A stretch of DNA of 9,630 nucleotides, taken from contig PCYG01000050.1 of NCBI GenBank assembly GCA_002763025.1, positions 1-9,630 on the forward strand, in the 5' to 3' direction. The position numbers were made by a program, and so were the translations under genes. Below, piece by piece: positions 1-5,833 of this stretch. This DNA is from Candidatus Woesearchaeota archaeon CG10_big_fil_rev_8_21_14_0_10_32_24 (lineage in GTDB: Archaea; Nanobdellota; Nanobdellia; Woesearchaeales; GW2011-AR9). Below the pieces are notes generated by a model that was not told the DNA's origin, ran no database searches, and saw nothing but the letters and a program-made list of their open reading frames with translations. Position 1 is the first letter of the stretch. Each line of letters opens with the position of its first letter.

Positions 1-87
1 CCAGGGAAATATACTTTAGAATTAATTGTTAAAAATCCTTACTTAGGAAAAGAAACAACATTAACAGGGAGGTTTGATGTAGAATGA
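1..87 (+). CDS. C-terminal end of an upstream protein (partial), probably a secreted beta-sandwich protein
   Basis: An open frame runs from the first base to TGA at 85-87, giving 28 residues beginning PGKYTLELIV and ending GRFDVE. The alternating hydrophobic pattern (YTLELIV, TTLTGRFDVE) resembles the last strands of an Ig-like or CARDB-like extracellular domain, but too little is present to name a family. Its TGA overlaps the ATG of the next gene (ATGA, 84-87), so the two are probably co-transcribed and translationally coupled. By inference, the missing part may be a surface or secreted partner of the murein-degrading enzyme. Confidence 0.6.
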   Translation, partial: PGKYTLELIVKNPYLGKETTLTGRFDVE

Positions 88-2879
88 AAAAAATAATCAT
101 TTTATCTTTGATACTTGTAATATTACTTTCTATTAATGTTGTGGCCGTAGATGTTGGTTCTTGTGATCTTGCAAATAGTAAATCATATTGTCATCATAAA
201 GGGGATCATCAAATTGCAAAAATATTCTATAAAGTTCAAGCAGGTACTTATAATGGTGTTATGATGGGTCCTTCTGGAAATTTAATCGTAAAAGGAGGTT
301 CATTCTATTGGACATGGGGTAATATGGGAGATAGTGATTTTGCAACCAGTGAAGTTACTGTTGAACAATGGCAATGGACTTTGACAAGTGGTTGTGACAA
401 TTTAAATGCATGTACCAAAGAAAACTTTGATGCAAAGAAAACTTTTACAGTTGCTCCAGGAGGTCCAGCAGTTGCACCACCTCAACCTTCTGCTTTAATT
501 TCTGCAGGTTCTAATATTCTTATTGTTGGTGCATCGCATACAACTCAATCATATGGAAAAAAATTATTTTCATTACTTCAAGCAGATGGTGCGACAGTGC
601 AATTATATGCTCGTGGAGGATCTGCTCCGCAACATTGGATAGATGGTTCAAATGACCAATTTTTCTTAGAATCGCCGGGTTTACATCTTGAAGGCACATC
701 AAGTACTAAAATATCTGGTGGAATTCCAAAAGATTATTTTAAGACTTTGCGTGATACAATTAAACCAAATATTGTAATTATTTCTTTAGGAACAAATGTT
801 GTAGCATATGCTGATAATTCACAAACTCAAGCAAATAATTTTTTAAGAGATAGGCCGCGGGAAATGGCAAAATTAGCTGTTGAAAATGGTGCCAAATGTT
901 ATTGGGTTGGTCCTGCAAAAGCAACTAGAACTGATTTAAAAACAAATTTACCAAAAGCGGTAGAACTTATTAAAGAAGGTGTATCTCAATATTGTACCTT
1001 TATTGATTCTGTTCCTTTATCCGATGAAAAAGATGTTAATAATGATGGAGTACATTATAATCAGCAAGGCGGAGAAAAAATTGCGACAGGTGTTTATAAT
1101 ATAATTAAATCATCATCACCTCCCTCGGGACCAATCTCACCTTCATCAAGTCAAAAAGCTAATGCACCGCAAGCATCAGCTGCAGGGAAAACATTTACAT
1201 CTGCAACTTTTCAAGGAACTGATTCCGAACGAGAAATAGATGAAGTGTGGAATCGGATTAGTGGTTTTGTTGGTGTACATGCGGGAGAGGTTTGGTATCA
1301 AAATACATGGCAACCTTATTCAACTGTGTATGGTGGTGGGGCAGTGCCGGGAACACCAACGCCTGGACCAATAGGAACAAATATTGCTGATCCTGCAATT
1401 CAGGTAGATTTACAGAGTGGTCTTTTTGATAATGCATTTTTAAATAAAGTGGAATTAATTTCAAAAGAATTGAACATAAATCCAGTATTTTTGATGGCTG
1501 TCATGAAAGCAGAAAGTCATTTTAAACCAGACATTCAGAATCCAAATTCAAAAGCAACAGGTCTAATTCAATTTTTGCCTTCAACAGCAACTTCATTGGG
1601 GACTACTGTTGAAAATTTAGTAAAGATGACTCAAGTTCAACAATTAGATTATGTTAAAAAATATTATGAAGGTGGTGTTAAACGAGCTGATTTTAGAGGC
1701 CAAGACCTTGGAGATGTAGCTATGGTTGTTTTTTATCCAGTTGCAATTGGTAAAAGTGATGATTATGTTCTTTTAAGTTCTGGGAAAAAAGGATATGATA
1801 ACAATAAAGGATTAGATTATAATAATGATGGTAAAATTGTTAAAGGGGAATATGTTGAATTTGTAAAGAAGAAAGCTTCAACTTATAATTTCAATTTAAA
1901 GAGTTTATTTACGGGACAATCTTCAGTTCCTCCTTCACAACCAGATCAATCTAATAGTCAATGGATCGCGTATCAAAAAACAGTTTCTGCACCACAGCAT
2001 TCTAAAGGGCCTTCAGGTGGTGAATCATTTCCTGGTTTCACTTTAAAATCAGTTACTGTAGATAAACCAAATTTTAATGGGTATCAACCTGCAGAAAAAT
2101 GGTCATTAACATTAGAACCAGCACAAACTTGTCTTGATGGTTCTTGTATCAATCAAATATATCCTCGTTATCGTCAAGATGTTAAAACAGGGTTTACAAT
2201 TCATGCGACTGTAACATCAGGTTCGGCAACAGGTTTGGTTAATAGATGGAAAAATGAATTTTGGAAAACTTGTGAAAATGGAGAAGCAATTAAAGGTTGT
2301 GGACAACAAAGTGTTAGTATGCATTATGTTCTGGATCGTGATGGAAATAAATATCAGATTGCAGTTGAGAAAGCTGCATTTAGTCATTCAGCTTCAGATT
2401 CGGGTGATATTGAGATACCTAATGGTCAAATTGATCATAAAACAATTGGAGTAGAAGTTGTTAATGCTGTAAATACATGTGGTGGTTCACTGATTTGTAA
2501 AACACCACTTGAATTATGGGGGAGTATAGATAATTATCGACCTCAGTCCGATTTTACGGGAAATAGACCATTATCAAAGGAAACATTTAATACAAAAAAA
2601 TTAGAGGTATACTCTGATACTCAAATGAAAGCACTCATTAAAATGACTGCCGAGAGTATGATTCGTCAGAATATCCCTCTGGGCAATTTAGTTCGTCACT
2701 ATGATAATAGTAAACGAGAATCAGGTTCAACACATTGGGATCCAGGTTTCAATTTTGATTGGATGGGCTTTAGAAAATCGGTTTGTCAAGCAATTAATCA
2801 ATATAAAGGAACAAATGAAATATGTGGGGAAGAATTACTTGCATGTACAAATTGTGGTACTGTAAATGCCGTATCTTAA
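84..2879 (+). CDS. Secreted three-domain peptidoglycan-degrading enzyme: SGNH hydrolase + SLT lytic transglycosylase + Amidase_2
   Basis: The product has 931 residues. Residues 1-21 form a signal peptide (KK, then a long Ile/Leu core, likely cleavage VVA-VD). Residues 23-125 are an unassigned region with C27, C36, C104 and C110. Residues 143-342 form an SGNH/GDSL-type hydrolase: GASHT with nucleophile S151, LGTN (G236-N238), and the D321/H324 pair in DGVHYNQ. A Ser/Pro/Gly linker follows. Residues 448-600 are an SLT goose-lysozyme-like transglycosylase: catalytic E477 in KAESHF, ATGLIQFLPSTA at 491-502, VVFYPVAIGK, and an EF-hand loop at D578-E589. Residues 690-900 are a zinc amidase of the Amidase_2/PGRP type: H707, H872 and D886 as probable zinc ligands, with HWDPGFNFDW at 884-893. 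In these families the enzymes remove acetyl groups, cut the MurNAc-GlcNAc bond and cut MurNAc-L-Ala. The start is supported by GGGAGG at 67-72. The tail is Cys-rich (C914, C921, C924). The domain calls are firm; the target (foreign bacterial wall) is inferred. Confidence 0.9.
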   Translation: MKKIIILSLILVILLSINVVAVDVGSCDLANSKSYCHHKGDHQIAKIFYKVQAGTYNGVMMGPSGNLIVKGGSFYWTWGNMGDSDFATSEVTVEQWQWTLTSGCDNLNACTKENFDAKKTFTVAPGGPAVAPPQPSALISAGSNILIVGASHTTQSYGKKLFSLLQADGATVQLYARGGSAPQHWIDGSNDQFFLESPGLHLEGTSSTKISGGIPKDYFKTLRDTIKPNIVIISLGTNVVAYADNSQTQANNFLRDRPREMAKLAVENGAKCYWVGPAKATRTDLKTNLPKAVELIKEGVSQYCTFIDSVPLSDEKDVNNDGVHYNQQGGEKIATGVYNIIKSSSPPSGPISPSSSQKANAPQASAAGKTFTSATFQGTDSEREIDEVWNRISGFVGVHAGEVWYQNTWQPYSTVYGGGAVPGTPTPGPIGTNIADPAIQVDLQSGLFDNAFLNKVELISKELNINPVFLMAVMKAESHFKPDIQNPNSKATGLIQFLPSTATSLGTTVENLVKMTQVQQLDYVKKYYEGGVKRADFRGQDLGDVAMVVFYPVAIGKSDDYVLLSSGKKGYDNNKGLDYNNDGKIVKGEYVEFVKKKASTYNFNLKSLFTGQSSVPPSQPDQSNSQWIAYQKTVSAPQHSKGPSGGESFPGFTLKSVTVDKPNFNGYQPAEKWSLTLEPAQTCLDGSCINQIYPRYRQDVKTGFTIHATVTSGSATGLVNRWKNEFWKTCENGEAIKGCGQQSVSMHYVLDRDGNKYQIAVEKAAFSHSASDSGDIEIPNGQIDHKTIGVEVVNAVNTCGGSLICKTPLELWGSIDNYRPQSDFTGNRPLSKETFNTKKLEVYSDTQMKALIKMTAESMIRQNIPLGNLVRHYDNSKRESGSTHWDPGFNFDWMGFRKSVCQAINQYKGTNEICGEELLACTNCGTVNAVS

Positions 2880-2891
2880 ATATTTTAATAA

Positions 2892-3034
2892 TTTAGTCAA
2901 CGACATAAATAAAACATAATTTAGCACTATGCACGCCGCGTAGATTTTTGTCTACTTTATTATCTTAATTAGACAAAAATGCGGCTCATTTGGCAATAGT
3001 GCTAAATTATGCAAAAATTTTGTCGTTGACTAAT
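2892..3034. repeat. Composite palindrome of about 143 bases between convergent genes
   Basis: Three nested pairs of arms share one centre. The outer arm TTAGTCAACGACA (2893-2905) pairs with 3021-3033. The middle arm CATAATTTAGCACTAT (2915-2930) pairs exactly with 2996-3011. The inner arms GCCGC (2935-2939) and ATTTTTGTCTA (2944-2954) pair with 2981-2985 and 2970-2980, leaving a 15-base loop at 2955-2969. The arms are separated by short unpaired or asymmetric stretches. It occupies most of the gap between the murein hydrolase (+) and the PH-domain gene (-). It could act as a two-way transcription end, a structured RNA, or a small palindromic mobile element; the sequence does not decide between these. 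Confidence 0.85.
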
Positions 3035-3053
3035 TCTTTATTAAATTACATAC

Positions 3054-3542
3054 TTATATTTTTCTAGTATCCATATTTCTATTTTCATCAATTAATGTTT
3101 CAACTAATTCAAGAATTTTGTGAGGTTTATCTATATCTTTTAATTCAAATGCATTTTCAGAACCTGACATTAAATAAACAGTACCAATATTGAAAATACG
3201 TTGTAATCTTCCTTGTTTCACATTTAAATCTGGAACGAATCCAAGAGGATGGAAATATACATTTTTTTTCTTTTGTTTAATAATCCCAGAAGTGATAACT
3301 AATTTATGGGGGAGAATTTTATATCGCACCATTGCTAGATTAAATTCAGCAATACCCAATGAAACTAAACTTAAACCCCCCATGAAATAAAACACTACCG
3401 GTTTTACTTGTATGCCTTTGAGAGCTCCAATAATTAATAATAGGAATAAAAAAAAGCCACAACCATATTCTACAATAAACGCCTTTCTGGTTTTTCGTAG
3501 ATATATTGGTTGTTCATCTGTTGGATAATCTAAGTTTACCAT
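3054..3542 (-). CDS. Membrane protein with a bacterial PH-like (bPH_2/YdbS-type) domain
   Basis: The product has 162 residues. After a polar N-terminus, two hydrophobic segments (about 23-41 and 47-66) form a membrane hairpin. A short beta-rich domain follows (about 72-155), beginning YKILPHKLVITSGIIKQKKK and ending in an amphipathic helix DKPHKILELVETLIDE. The pattern of two helices, then Y-I-(T/S)-x-x-x-L-hydrophobic-x-x-G-hydrophobic, then I-x-NIGT, is typical of bPH_2 (DUF304) proteins, which lie at the membrane and whose biochemical role is mostly unknown. The 'FNIGTVYL' segment fits the family's conserved 'GxGxI' strand. The start ATG (3540-3542) lacks a good ribosome site but lies about 27 bases from a TATA box, so the mRNA may be leaderless. 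The gene is convergent with the murein hydrolase and divergent from the small gene pair beyond. Confidence 0.75.
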   Translation of the reverse strand: MVNLDYPTDEQPIYLRKTRKAFIVEYGCGFFLFLLLIIGALKGIQVKPVVFYFMGGLSLVSLGIAEFNLAMVRYKILPHKLVITSGIIKQKKKNVYFHPLGFVPDLNVKQGRLQRIFNIGTVYLMSGSENAFELKDIDKPHKILELVETLIDENRNMDTRKI

Positions 3543-3564
3543 CTACCTTATGAAGTATTAAATC

Positions 3565-3573
3565 TTTATATAT
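3565..3573 (-). promoter_or_regulatory. TATA box of the PH-domain gene
   Basis: On the minus strand this reads ATATATAAA. Its centre is about 27 bases before the ATG at 3542, so transcription would begin at or within a base or two of the start codon. This agrees with the lack of a strong Shine-Dalgarno sequence (only a weak AAGGTAG directly before the ATG). Confidence 0.55.
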
Positions 3574-3612
3574 CTTATCCTTGAAAAATACTCACTCGCG
3601 GAAGATTACAAA

Positions 3613-3622
3613 CCTTTTTAAT
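3613..3622 (+). promoter_or_regulatory. Probable TATA-like promoter element of the small gene pair
   Basis: CCTTTTTAAT is an AT-rich box preceded by C residues, about 26 bases before a predicted start near 3644. This leaves a short leader with GAGGTG (3650-3655) before the ATG at 3665. Unlike several neighbours, this transcript would carry a ribosome site. Confidence 0.4.
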
Positions 3623-3664
3623 ATGGCAAAGAGAGATATTGATATTTAAGAGGTGTATTGAAAT

Positions 3665-3907
3665 ATGGTGATTAAAAAGTTATGGCGAAAAATTAGAGGA
3701 GAAAAAAAAGAATATACTAATCGTTTTCTAAAATTTTATCATGAAAATAAAACACGTTTGAATAAAGAACGACGGGGAAGTTATCATGTCAAACAAAAAG
3801 ATGGAATTTGTGTTCGCTGTAAACGTAAATCATTGAAAAATCTCGTTTTTTGTTTATATCATCGGAAAAAACAGCAAGAGTATAATAAAAAAGCAAGGAG
3901 TAAATAA
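3665..3907 (+). CDS. Small basic protein with a CxxC...CxxH zinc knuckle, function unknown
   Basis: The product has 80 residues and is very rich in Lys and Arg. Residues 1-45 are a helical, strongly basic stretch (KKLWRKIRGEKKEYTNRFLKFYHENK). Residues 49-66 hold C49-x2-C52-x10-C63-x2-H66, a probable zinc-binding knuckle of the kind seen as GxCVRCxxx...FCxxH in many small nucleic-acid-associated proteins. A second basic helix closes the chain. I do not recognise a named family. The charge and zinc site suggest RNA, DNA or ribosome binding, which is inference only. The start is supported by GAGGTG nine bases upstream. The stop directly abuts the ATG of the next gene, so the two form an operon. 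Confidence 0.7.
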   Translation: MVIKKLWRKIRGEKKEYTNRFLKFYHENKTRLNKERRGSYHVKQKDGICVRCKRKSLKNLVFCLYHRKKQQEYNKKARSK

Positions 3908-4054
3908 ATGGAAACTTTAATTGATCCTTATGAGAAATTAAAAAAGAAAAAAAAGAAAAAATCTCACAAAGGAGATGGTATAGAAATTGATGATTCGGAT
4001 CATCCTATTCATGAGAAGTATACAGAAATGGATTACTCTAAACAAAAAGAGTAA
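3908..4054 (+). CDS. Very small Lys-rich then acidic protein (48 residues), function unknown
   Basis: ATG at 3908 follows the TAA of the preceding gene (3905-3907) with no gap. AAGGAG (3895-3900), inside the end of that gene, sits seven bases upstream as a strong ribosome site. The product begins METLIDPYEKL, has seven consecutive Lys residues (12-18), then a His/Asp-rich polar tail (DGIEIDDSDHPIHEKY, 23-38). No fold is evident; it is probably disordered. The strong ribosome site and exact junction argue for a real gene despite its length. By charge and context it may act with the zinc-knuckle protein, but nothing in the sequence shows how. Confidence 0.6.
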   Translation: METLIDPYEKLKKKKKKKSHKGDGIEIDDSDHPIHEKYTEMDYSKQKE

Positions 4055-4096
4055 TTATAATCACTTCTTCAGTTTTCCGTTCTCAAAACACTTTCA

Positions 4097-4103
4097 TTTT
4101 TTT
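4097..4103 (+). terminator. T-tract terminator after the small gene pair
   Basis: Seven T residues about 43 bases after the stop at 4054 and just before the convergent phosphoesterase stop. Archaeal RNA polymerase commonly stops at such tracts without a hairpin. For the opposite strand the candidate tract is CTCTTTTTGTTT (4041-4052 read on minus), inside the end of the 48-residue gene. Confidence 0.35.
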
Positions 4104-4110
4104 GGCACGT

Positions 4111-4809
4111 CTAATTGACATTTTTCAATTTTCCGAATCCAAATGCTTCACCTTTATTTACCACAAATACATTAAAATCCTCTATTTTTTTCAAGAATGG
4201 GCTTAACATTTGACCTTGTAATACGTCTGTTCCTTCAAGTAACGGATTGAAACTTGGGACCACAATGACGATTTTATTCTGAAATGTTCCTTTTAAAAAA
4301 CATTTATATTTCTCTATCTTACTCCCTTCTTTAATACTAATTGCAGGGTGTTCGTGACCAATAACAATGACTTCTTTATCAGTGTTTACAAGTTGATCTC
4401 CATGAATTACAAGCCCTTCTTTTAATTTAAATTCTTTGACAACCTTCACATTTCTTTTTTCTGCAATTGGTTTAATGATTGGGTCATGATTTCCTTGCAC
4501 AATAATCACTTCTTCAACTCGTTCTAATAAATAATCTAAGAATTGTAACACTTCATTCCATTCTTCTCTACTGATCCCCCCAAATTCATGTTTTAAATCT
4601 CCATTAATTAATATTTTTTTGGGTTTTACAACTTTTAATATTTGGTCCATCTTTTCCATAATTTGCTTCAATTGAAATCGTGGTACCATAATACCCTTTC
4701 TTCGCAGTTCACCTTCATAACCGATATGTAAATCATTGATAATAAGGACTGAAGATTCTTCTAGGAAAAGAGAAGTTCCAATGATGCGAATATTGGGATG
4801 AATATCCAT
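4111..4809 (-). CDS. Archaeal metallophosphoesterase, SbcD/Mre11-related (MJ0037/PdeM type)
   Basis: The product has 232 residues, the usual length for this single-domain family. All calcineurin-like metal motifs are present in order: DLH (D26, H28), GDxxH (G70-D71, H74), GNHD (106-109), HGD (136-138) and GHEHP (151-155), followed by the family-typical PSFNPLLEGTDV (185-196). Such enzymes bind two metal ions and cleave phosphodiester or phosphomonoester bonds. This subgroup is linked in archaea and bacteria to Lhr-type helicases and DNA repair, though no helicase gene is visible here. The start ATG lacks any ribosome site and lies 27 bases from the centre of a symmetric TATA box, so a leaderless mRNA is likely. 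That box appears shared with the divergent tRNA gene. The exact substrate is not known from sequence. Confidence 0.88.
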   Translation of the reverse strand: MDIHPNIRIIGTSLFLEESSVLIINDLHIGYEGELRRKGIMVPRFQLKQIMEKMDQILKVVKPKKILINGDLKHEFGGISREEWNEVLQFLDYLLERVEEVIIVQGNHDPIIKPIAEKRNVKVVKEFKLKEGLVIHGDQLVNTDKEVIVIGHEHPAISIKEGSKIEKYKCFLKGTFQNKIVIVVPSFNPLLEGTDVLQGQMLSPFLKKIEDFNVFVVNKGEAFGFGKLKNVN

Positions 4810-4830
4810 ATTAAGAAAAATTCCGCTAAC

Positions 4831-4840
4831 TTTATAAATA
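4831..4840. promoter_or_regulatory. Shared two-way TATA box for tRNA-Asn (+) and the phosphoesterase (-)
   Basis: TTTATAAATA reads TATTTATAAA on the other strand, so it is a good TATA box in both directions. Its centre is 28 bases from the first base of the tRNA and 27 bases from the first base of the phosphoesterase ATG. No other TATA-like sequence lies in the 54 bases between the two genes. Confidence 0.65.
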
Positions 4841-4863
4841 ACTTACGTTTGAGAATGCTTGAT

Positions 4864-4936
4864 GCCCCTGTGGCTTAGTGGTTAGAGCGGACGGCTGTTA
4901 ACCGTCAGGTCACCAGTTCAACTCTGGTCAGGGGCG
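4864..4936 (+). tRNA. tRNA-Asn (anticodon GUU)
   Basis: A full cloverleaf of 73 bases can be drawn. The acceptor GCCCCTG (4864-4870) pairs with CAGGGGC (4929-4935), with discriminator G at 4936. The D stem is GCT(T)/(G)AGC around AGTGGTTA. The anticodon stem is GACGG/CCGTC with loop CTGTTAA, anticodon GTT. The T stem is ACCAG/CTGGT with loop TTCAACT. The variable loop is five bases. There is no intron, and CCA is not encoded (GCTTT follows), so CCA must be added by enzyme, as in most archaea. Confidence 0.97.
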
Positions 4937-4937
4937 C

Positions 4938-4944
4938 TTTTTTT
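4938..4944 (+). terminator. T-tract terminator of the tRNA gene
   Basis: Seven T residues begin two bases after the tRNA discriminator base. They end just before the stop of the convergent 84-residue gene at 4947, so they are the likely end signal for the tRNA transcript. Confidence 0.6.
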
Positions 4945-4946
4945 AA

Positions 4947-5201
4947 TTATGCCAAACCAATACTATAAACTTTTTTCGCAATCTTTTTCATCAAGATAAT
5001 ATCTTCACATTCTTTAAACATCAATTCCCCATAACTATGCACAATAATTTCAATCCCCTGTTCTTTGATTACGAGAAGAATAGGGGTTTCTAGAATCACA
5101 TTAAATTTTTTTGAGATTGCAGTAAGATCTAATTTTACTCTTTTCGGAAGCTTTGCAGAATATGCGGCCTTCGTCTTACATTTTTCTAATGTGAATTCCA
5201 T
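4947..5201 (-). CDS. Small conserved-looking protein of 84 residues, function unknown
   Basis: I do not recognise this protein. It begins MEFTLEKCKTKAAYSAKL. After a helical segment (about 24-34, DLTAISKKFNV), two or three beta strands can be predicted (ILETPILLVIKEQGIEIIVHSYGELMFK, 36-63), then a helix (DIILMKKIAKKVYSIG). The strand-strand-helix end, with a turn SYGEL and a final 'KKIAKKVY' helix, recalls the half-repeat layout of TBP-like folds, but this is a resemblance of pattern only. A weak GAAGG lies about 14 bases before the ATG. A TATA box read on the minus strand lies about 40 bases upstream, so a leader of roughly 15 bases is expected. It is convergent with the tRNA gene and divergent from the membrane-protein gene. 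Confidence 0.6.
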   Translation of the reverse strand: MEFTLEKCKTKAAYSAKLPKRVKLDLTAISKKFNVILETPILLVIKEQGIEIIVHSYGELMFKECEDIILMKKIAKKVYSIGLA

Positions 5202-5237
5202 AATTAGTTGAAATGCCTTCTTCTTTAAAAAACCTAA

Positions 5238-5248
5238 CCTTTATATAC
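5238..5248 (+). promoter_or_regulatory. TATA box of the four-helix membrane protein gene, possibly used both ways
   Basis: CCTTTATATAC is a textbook archaeal element: C residues at the TFB position, then TTTATATA. The predicted start is near 5268, leaving a short leader with GAGGTGA (5273-5279) before ATG 5284. Read on the minus strand it is GTATATAAAGG, placed so that the 84-residue gene could use it too. Confidence 0.6.
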
Positions 5249-5283
5249 TCTAAAAAAATAATACTCTTAAAAGAGGTGATAGT

Positions 5284-5676
5284 ATGGCAAAACGTAAGAA
5301 GTCTGCTAAACAAAATTCAATTTCAAAATCAAAACGATCAATAGAATTACATCAAATTGCACATTATGCATTTTTTGCAGGTCTGTTAGTTGCAATCATT
5401 GCAGGGTTATTTGATAAATTTATTGGTGCTGAAGCATTAATTACAACTTTATTTATCTTAGGATTCATTGTGGGACTTTTCAACTTAACTGCGAAAGAAA
5501 CAATGCCTTTCTTAATTGCAACAATTGCGTTAATGCTTGCGGGGATTGTAAATTTTGGTCTTATTCCTGTCGTTGGTGATTATATTCGGGCAATTCTAAG
5601 TAACATTGTTGTCTTTGTTTCTCCCGCAGCTTTAATTTTAGGCTTTAAAGTAATCTGGAAGCTAGCTTCTGATTAA
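5284..5676 (+). CDS. Small membrane protein with four predicted helices, function unknown
   Basis: The product has 130 residues. A strongly basic, polar N-terminus (MAKRKKSAKQNSISKSKRS, 1-19) should stay in the cytoplasm. Four hydrophobic segments follow at about 26-43, 51-68, 73-92 and 103-124. The sequence between helices 2 and 3, GLFNLTAKETMPFLIATIALMLAG, is the most distinctive part and looks conserved in character, but I cannot name the family. There are no obvious catalytic or metal-binding residues in the membrane segments. The start is well supported: GAGGTGA four bases upstream and a strong TATA box. It stands alone, followed by a long T-rich terminator. Confidence 0.75.
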   Translation: MAKRKKSAKQNSISKSKRSIELHQIAHYAFFAGLLVAIIAGLFDKFIGAEALITTLFILGFIVGLFNLTAKETMPFLIATIALMLAGIVNFGLIPVVGDYIRAILSNIVVFVSPAALILGFKVIWKLASD

Positions 5677-5677
5677 A

Positions 5678-5698
5678 TTTTTCTTTTTTTTCTTTTTT
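5678..5698 (+). terminator. T-rich terminator after the four-helix membrane protein
   Basis: Three T runs (5, 8 and 6 bases), broken by single C residues, start one base after the stop codon. There is no hairpin, which is the usual form of an archaeal intrinsic terminator. Confidence 0.7.
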
Positions 5699-5699
5699 G

Positions 5700-5833
5700 T
5701 GACAACAGCAGATTTATATACTGAAATTCCTTAATTATCTAATGGAATTTCATATATAGTTTGCTTAAACGAAGTGAATATTGTTTGCTTTTAATGGAAA
5801 CTCACTATATATCAAATTTATCCCCTCTATACT
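5700..5833 (+). other. Gene-free stretch with an orphan promoter-like site and short repeats
   Basis: GATTTATATA (5711-5720) is a good TATA box with a predicted start near 5742. The only reading frame from that point is a five-codon one (ATG 5742 to TAG). GTTTGCTT occurs twice (5759-5766 and 5783-5790), AATGGAA twice (5741-5747 and 5793-5799), and ATATATAGT (5752-5760) is the inverse of ACTATATAT (5804-5812). The stretch may hold a small RNA or the control region of the next gene; no known RNA family is recognised. Confidence 0.35.
5804..5812 (+). promoter_or_regulatory. TATA box of the 35-residue zinc-ribbon gene
   Basis: ACTATATAT has its centre 26 bases before the ATG at 5834. There is no ribosome site between them, so a leaderless transcript starting at the ATG is expected. 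Confidence 0.5.

Noticed and set aside
84..167. Lipoprotein signal (VGSC at residues 24-27)
   Set aside because: The Cys lies after the hydrophobic core has ended and Asp23 intervenes, so an ordinary signal peptidase cleavage near residue 21 is more likely.
1258..1464. Antisense frames inside the murein hydrolase gene (also near 520-702)
   Set aside because: They have no start signals and are explained by the codon use of the sense gene.
84..2879. Phage endolysin or tail lysin from a prophage
   Set aside because: SLT and amidase domains do occur in phage lysins, but the protein has a signal peptide, follows a probable secreted-protein gene, and no phage structural, integrase or packaging gene is present. 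It cannot be fully excluded because the upstream side is cut off.
2892..3034. Confirmed transposable element with target duplication
   Set aside because: The inverted arms fit a small palindromic element, but no convincing flanking target duplication could be found, so only the palindrome is reported.
3623..3649. Eight-codon upstream reading frame before the 80-residue gene
   Set aside because: It lies upstream of the predicted transcription start near 3644 and has no ribosome site.
5742..5756. Five-codon leaderless reading frame
   Set aside because: It is placed correctly after a TATA box, but is too short to support as a gene.
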